A DNA stretch of 64,000 nucleotides, taken from contig NZ_JAJVDH010000007.1 in assembly GCF_022758145.1 (NCBI RefSeq), positions 124,001 to 188,000 on the forward strand. The letters are read 5' to 3'. The notes beneath the pieces were generated by a model that had not been told where the DNA came from, made no database searches, and saw only the letters and a program-made list of their open reading frames with translations. The stretch's first letter is position 1. Each line of letters starts with the position of its first letter. This document shows positions 63,305 to 64,000 of the stretch, in pieces. The translations under genes were made by a program, and so were the position numbers. Origin of the DNA: Pontibacter vulgaris (GTDB lineage: Bacteria > Bacteroidota > Bacteroidia > Cytophagales > Hymenobacteraceae).

Positions 63305-64000
63305 ATGAAAAAACAAGTAGCTGTAATTTTGCTCAGCCTCTGTACGGCATCAGCAATTGCCCAGACCAGTACCTCCAGAGCCCGCGATCTGGGTATACCT
63401 TTTGAAGGCTTGCCTGGCCGCTATAATGCCATTACCGATGTACCTGGTGTACTTGTCGGGTATAAAACGCTGATTAAAGGCAAAGGCGAGCTTAAAGTTG
63501 GCAAAGGCCCGGTACGTACAGGCGTTACGGTTATACTTCCGAAAGGGAAAACAAATGCCGGTGTACCTGCTGCATGGTTCAGTTTCAATGGCGACGGCGA
63601 AATGACTGGCCTGCCTTATATCGAAGATTATGGGCTTAACTATGGCCCTATTGGAATCACGAATACTTATAGTATTGGGGTAGTGCGCGATGCAATAGGT
63701 GAATGGAACTTCAAACACTTCTCGCAAGGCGAACTTTTCGACTTTTCTTTCGGACTACCTGTTGTTGGTGAAACCTTTGATGGTATTCTGAATGACATAA
63801 ACGGCCTGCATGTTAAAAAACAGGACGTATGGGATGCCCTGGACGGAGCTAAGGGTGGCCCTGTTGCTGAAGGAAATGTTGGCGGTGGTACTGGTATGTC
63901 GCTTTTCCTGTTTAAAGGCGGCAGCGGTACGGCATCCAGGGTTATAAAAATAGACACAGCTACCTATACGCTAGGTGCTTTTGTGCAGGGTAATTTTGGA
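63305..64000 (+). CDS. P1-family (DmpA/BapA-type) aminopeptidase, partial at 3' end
   Basis: The first 232 residues of a secreted N-terminal-nucleophile peptidase are present; the gene runs off the window. A signal peptide (cleavage plausible after ASAIAQ) is followed by RARDLGIPFEGLPGRYNAITDVPGVLVGY, the typical DmpA/L-aminopeptidase start, then RTGVTVILP, YGPIGITNTYSIGVVRDA and GGGTGMSLFLFKGGSGTASR. The family cleaves itself before a Ser that becomes the nucleophile; that Ser lies downstream of the window. Family members release N-terminal residues, including D- or beta-amino acids. Confidence 0.93.
   Translation, partial: MKKQVAVILLSLCTASAIAQTSTSRARDLGIPFEGLPGRYNAITDVPGVLVGYKTLIKGKGELKVGKGPVRTGVTVILPKGKTNAGVPAAWFSFNGDGEMTGLPYIEDYGLNYGPIGITNTYSIGVVRDAIGEWNFKHFSQGELFDFSFGLPVVGETFDGILNDINGLHVKKQDVWDALDGAKGGPVAEGNVGGGTGMSLFLFKGGSGTASRVIKIDTATYTLGAFVQGNFG

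Overview
The window looks like a chromosomal segment of a Bacteroidota bacterium, most likely order Cytophagales, family Hymenobacteraceae (Pontibacter-like). That placement is an inference from gene content (a GH97 glucosidase, a CusA-TolC fusion, HYC_CC_PP and DUF3347 metal proteins, a TamB/BamA-type pair, an orphan PAS protein), from mostly weak Shine-Dalgarno signals, and from REP-like repeats of kinds common in this phylum. I saw no tRNA, rRNA, CRISPR array, transposase, integrase or phage gene.

Layout. 0-5 kb: the 3' part of a class A penicillin-binding protein, a minus-strand pair (triple-PAS protein plus degenerate CZB-like protein), and an Old Yellow Enzyme family reductase. 5.2-10.6 kb: a five-gene envelope export operon (LolA-like protein, two FtsX-type permeases, ATPase, outer-membrane beta-barrel). 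10.7-13.5 kb: an accessory patch with a bestrophin-like DUF4239 gene, a decayed copy of the 3' end of the beta-barrel gene, and two or three small genes each starting 15-20 nt after a GTT core, separated by attC-like hairpin sequences. This looks like an integron-type cassette cluster without a visible integrase. 13.8-16 kb: a secreted GH97 glucosidase on the minus strand. 16.5-32.8 kb: a CBS-domain gene followed by a complete complex I operon nuoA-B-CD-E-F-G-H-I-J-K-L-M-N in Escherichia coli order, with an alpha/beta hydrolase between nuoCD and nuoE. 32.9-35.3 kb: a small acetyltransferase convergent with a FUSC-family membrane protein. 35.9-43.3 kb: a metal-efflux RND transporter fused to a TolC-like domain, its adaptor, a ferritin-like/VIT1 metal transporter and a PAP2 phosphatase. 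43.6-51 kb: a TamB-like and BamA/TamA-like pair. 51.2-52.5 kb: a secreted amidohydrolase. 52.8-61.6 kb: a second, probably copper/silver, efflux cluster (HYC_CC_PP protein, split cusA, TolC, two adaptors with heavy-metal-binding domains, a 42-residue membrane peptide, a DUF3347 lipoprotein). 61.9-64 kb: two uncharacterised genes and the 5' part of a P1-family peptidase.

The most unusual signal is not a gene. The heptamer TATACTT (complement AAGTATA) occurs about 170 times by manual count against roughly 8-10 expected, in genes, gaps and terminator arms alike. Inside genes it forces the otherwise uncommon codon pairs ATA-CTT (Ile-Leu) and AGT-ATA (Ser-Ile). Other strong observations: cusA is cut in the loop between TM4 and TM5 by about 130 bp that contains a palindromic repeat also present in the nuo operon, and the second half has gained a leader like those of the downstream adaptor genes; several families of palindromic intergenic repeats are present; and the 11.8-12.83 kb block resembles a cassette array.
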